NCBI GenBank assembly: GCA_023091735.1
Contig: JALKBU010000714.1
Coordinates: forward strand, 1 to 26,983
Direction: 5' to 3'
DNA from: Trichomonas tenax
Taxonomy: Eukaryota; Parabasalia; Trichomonadida; Trichomonadidae
DNA length: 26,983 bases
The position numbers and the translations under genes were made by a program. The stretch's first letter is position 1. The number at the start of each line of letters is the position of its first letter. Below, piece by piece: positions 24,710 through 26,983 of this stretch. The notes beneath the pieces were generated by a model. The model was not told the origin of the DNA. It ran no database searches and saw nothing but the letters and a program-made list of their open reading frames with translations.

Positions 24710-26632
24710 ATGAGCGAAAAGGCTGCTGGAGGTCCAGGAGGACGTAGGTCAGAATTATCGACAAACCAAGAGATGTCCAGGCCAGCGCCTAAGAGAAGCG
24801 CTAAAGAGATGGACAGTGCGTGCTACAGACTCTCGCAATCAAATCCGAATAAAGCTCCACCACTCGTGAAAAACGAATCATATGTCACAAAGTACTACAA
24901 ATCACATCCAGATGCAGTTGTCGATAAAAACACGCCAGCAACAAAGCTCGATGGAATAACGAATCAACTTTCAGGCGACGGCCAGATGGAATACAAGGAG
25001 AAACTCGATTTACTCGTGAAGCAGAAGGCTCTGAACTTCGTAATTTATGGAGAGTCGTCAATGGAATTATTAAAATCAATTTATCAGCTTGGATCTCATT
25101 ATCATCACAACGAAAGACCAGCATCCGCAATAAGGCATCTTACAAAAGCAAGACAAATGCAATCCAACGAAACTATTCAAGAAAATATCGTTAATGAACC
25201 AGATCTTGTATATAATATTGATATAGAATGTGCTGAATCATTTTATGATAATACACTTCTTCTTAGAACACAGCGTGATGCTAAACCACGCGACATTACA
25301 AGCAATTTATATTCTGCATTTTCAATTGCTTCAAAAATCCCAGAACAGAACGACAACAACAAAGATTTCCGTGTCGCTATTCTCAAGGCACGTGTTTGCA
25401 GCACTCAACAAAAATATCAAAATGCATCTAAATTTTTCGACAACGCAACAATGATTTTAAAGAACCAGAGCGAAAACAAGTCAACAGAGCAAATTGCTGA
25501 CATCATGGTTGAGCATGCAGCAAACGATGAGAAAATACCTCCAGAACCAAAATTTACATCTGATGATGATTTTGAAAGTTCGCCATCAAGTGTTACAAAG
25601 CCACAGATGAATCCAAATGCAGGCGTTCTCTACTACGACGCTTTCAACATATATCAGGAGCTCGGATTGACTGGAAAGGCCGATGCTTTGAGACCAAAGA
25701 TCCCAGACAATATCAAAGAGATCGTCCAAAGCGAAAAGGAGCGTAAAGAGGAAGAAGCTCAACAAAAGCCAAGTACATTCGAGCCGCAAGACATGGAGGA
25801 ACCGCCAGAGGAGACTTTCTCTCCAGAGAACGAGAAAGAGTCAAATTCTGCATCAAAGACGCCAACAAAAGTTCCTTCACCTGCCAAGACACCTTCCAAA
25901 CCACAATCAACGGCCAAAGAATCACAGAGACAGTCAGCAAAACAATCCCAGAATCCTTCAGCAAAGCAATCGAGAGATCCTTCTCAGAGACCATCAGCAA
26001 GCGAATCGCCACGTGAGAGACCTGGAATCTTGAAGATTGGTGATCAGGTCAAGGAGAAGGCTAAAGATATCGTAGATGAGGTTGAAGATGATGTTCATGA
26101 TGATGAAAACTTTGAGACTCACGACGATGATTTCGAAACGAAAGAAGATGACAACTTTGAGACGAAAGAGGAAGATAACTTCGAAGTCAAGAATGAAGAA
26201 AATAATGATGAGAATTTTGAAGTCCAGAATGAGGAAAACTTTGAAGTTAAAGATGATGATAACAACGAAGCGAATTTTGAAGTACAAGATGAAGAGCAAC
26301 CAACTCCAGAGAATGTTTATACACCAATTACCACAGAAGAAAATCCTAAGTTCAAGCTTGATAAAACTCCATCCAATCCAAGATCACCAAACACTCAATC
26401 TGCTCCTAAGAGCACGAATAACTCAAATTTGCAAACTCCTGCAAAGACTCCGAAGAGCCCGAAGACTCTCAATAACTTTGATTTGGATGACGAGCTCGCA
26501 GCACCTCTGCCTGATATGGATGATATCATTAGAGATGGTGTCGACGATATTGTTAATGATGATGATGCGAAAAATAATAATCTCGAGGATCCTCTCGAAA
26601 ATGAATTGAATTTCGACGATGATTTTAATTAA
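24710..26632 (+). CDS. 640-aa protein with TPR-like N-half and acidic NFE repeats
   Basis: The first ATG is at 24710. Residues 1-60 are Gly/Pro/Ser-rich and disordered. Residues about 95-280 are helical, with YGESSMELLKSIYQLGSHYHHNERPASAIRHL reading like a TPR pair (Tyr-Gly, Leu, Gly, Ala positions). A second such helix pair, YYDAFNIYQELGLTGKADAL, occurs near 305-325. A Pro/Ser/Lys/Thr-rich low-complexity region (about 360-445, with repeated TP and SP sites) follows. Then comes an acidic tract (about 459-530) with seven copies of an NFE or DFE unit followed by V/T and charged residues. The last 60 residues are Asp/Asn-rich. The many S/T-P sites could be phosphorylated. Function is unknown; an adaptor or flagellar/cytoskeletal scaffold is a guess. 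No initiator of the TCA type is seen. Confidence 0.7.
   Translation: MSEKAAGGPGGRRSELSTNQEMSRPAPKRSAKEMDSACYRLSQSNPNKAPPLVKNESYVTKYYKSHPDAVVDKNTPATKLDGITNQLSGDGQMEYKEKLDLLVKQKALNFVIYGESSMELLKSIYQLGSHYHHNERPASAIRHLTKARQMQSNETIQENIVNEPDLVYNIDIECAESFYDNTLLLRTQRDAKPRDITSNLYSAFSIASKIPEQNDNNKDFRVAILKARVCSTQQKYQNASKFFDNATMILKNQSENKSTEQIADIMVEHAANDEKIPPEPKFTSDDDFESSPSSVTKPQMNPNAGVLYYDAFNIYQELGLTGKADALRPKIPDNIKEIVQSEKERKEEEAQQKPSTFEPQDMEEPPEETFSPENEKESNSASKTPTKVPSPAKTPSKPQSTAKESQRQSAKQSQNPSAKQSRDPSQRPSASESPRERPGILKIGDQVKEKAKDIVDEVEDDVHDDENFETHDDDFETKEDDNFETKEEDNFEVKNEENNDENFEVQNEENFEVKDDDNNEANFEVQDEEQPTPENVYTPITTEENPKFKLDKTPSNPRSPNTQSAPKSTNNSNLQTPAKTPKSPKTLNNFDLDDELAAPLPDMDDIIRDGVDDIVNDDDAKNNNLEDPLENELNFDDDFN
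26085..26300 (+). repeat. in-frame acidic NFE-unit repeat tract
   Basis: Seven degenerate units of an N/D-F-E core spaced 7 to 12 residues apart, encoded by GAT/GAA-rich DNA. Units vary between NFETK, NFEVK, NFEVQ and DFETK, which suggests expansion followed by drift. Confidence 0.8.
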
Positions 26633-26983
26633 AGATGTTCTATTTTATTCAATTATATCCTTTGCATTATATCATAATCCTTTTCTCTCCAATCTATAGC
26701 TATTCAGCATCAATAATATATTCATATCTTGAAATTATGAAAAGAATAGAATATATGATGTTTATAGACTATATAGATCAATAACATCATGAAATTAACT
26801 CGGTTTATCCAGTTTGAATGATTCAGGATTCAATTTATAAATATTTCAGAATTCTGAAGGGACTGGGACAAAATAGAACAACGTGCTTTTCTGACATGTA
26901 AATTATGTTTGACATATAGAGTCAGAATGTCAAATATAAAGGAAAGTGACGTGATTGCGCGGGAAAAATGGAAAAGTGTCAAT
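26633..26983. other. terminal intergenic region
   Basis: Non-coding DNA after the last gene. It has several TGACAT or reverse ATGTCA elements (near 26893, 26911 and 26928), a TGACGTG at 26947-26953 and an E2F-type motif at 26959-26966. An ATG at 26968 is open to the window edge for five codons and may begin the next gene, but there is too little to judge. Confidence 0.5.
26959..26966 (-). promoter_or_regulatory. E2F/DP-type motif TTTCCCGC
   Basis: The minus strand reads TTTTTCCCGCGCAAT across this site, an exact fit to the E2F consensus TTTSSCGC, in DNA that is otherwise very AT-rich. It would lie in the promoter of whatever gene starts at or beyond the window edge. A DP-like gene lies in this same window. 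Confidence 0.5.

Noticed and set aside
25994..26609. Long open frames on both strands over the acidic repeat tract
   Set aside because: Low-complexity GAT/GAA-rich coding DNA keeps other frames open; they are shadows of the 24710-26632 gene.
1..26983. CRISPR arrays or bacterial operons
   Set aside because: No regularly spaced identical repeats with unique spacers of CRISPR size, and gene content is eukaryotic; the phased array has 10-bp boxes and 10-11 bp spacers.

Overview
The window looks like nuclear DNA of a trichomonad (parabasalid protist), most probably Trichomonas vaginalis or a close relative. The genes are intron-free, tightly packed and eukaryotic (kinesin, actin-related protein, cytosolic carboxypeptidase, UNC-50, GRIP golgin, DP, PMT) in an AT-rich background. 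Several start codons lie 4-18 nt downstream of a TCA-type initiator, the classic trichomonad core promoter. One gene (RalGAP-like) also has an upstream match to the M3 core element as I remember its consensus. The species call is inference, because no marker gene is present.

Region 1 (1-2611) appears to be the end or remnant of a viral-type mobile element, probably a Maverick/Polinton. It holds the C-terminus of a tail-collar or fibre-like protein, a short protein resembling the first part of a double-jelly-roll capsid protein, two tiny ORFs and an AT-rich 236-aa orphan. Four of these five genes are followed closely by a perfect-stem hairpin. A 39-bp direct repeat flanks a small GC-rich hairpin. 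Region 2 (2612-3262) is non-coding with a possible decayed minus-strand fragment.

Region 3 (3263-26632) is the cellular part. In order it carries: LRR/acidic protein (+), kinesin-8-like motor (+), UNC-50 (-), GRIP golgin (+), a four-TM protein (+), a MIR-less protein O-mannosyltransferase (+), a RalGAP-beta-like protein (-), a DP-like transcription factor (-), a divergent actin-related protein (-), a cytosolic carboxypeptidase (+), a coiled-coil protein (-) and a protein with NFE-type acidic repeats (+). The last 350 bases are non-coding and end with a textbook E2F/DP motif close to the window edge.

Themes: a secretory and Golgi group (UNC-50, GRIP golgin, PMT) and a cytoskeletal group (kinesin, ARP, carboxypeptidase, coiled coils). 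UNC-50 and the golgin are divergent and share a 173-bp intergenic region. That region carries eight copies of a 10-bp box at exact 20-21 bp spacing, one copy every two helical turns. This array is the most striking unexplained structure in the window. Other non-coding structures are a three-copy 120-bp tandem repeat upstream of the DP gene and a 53-bp duplication upstream of the last gene.
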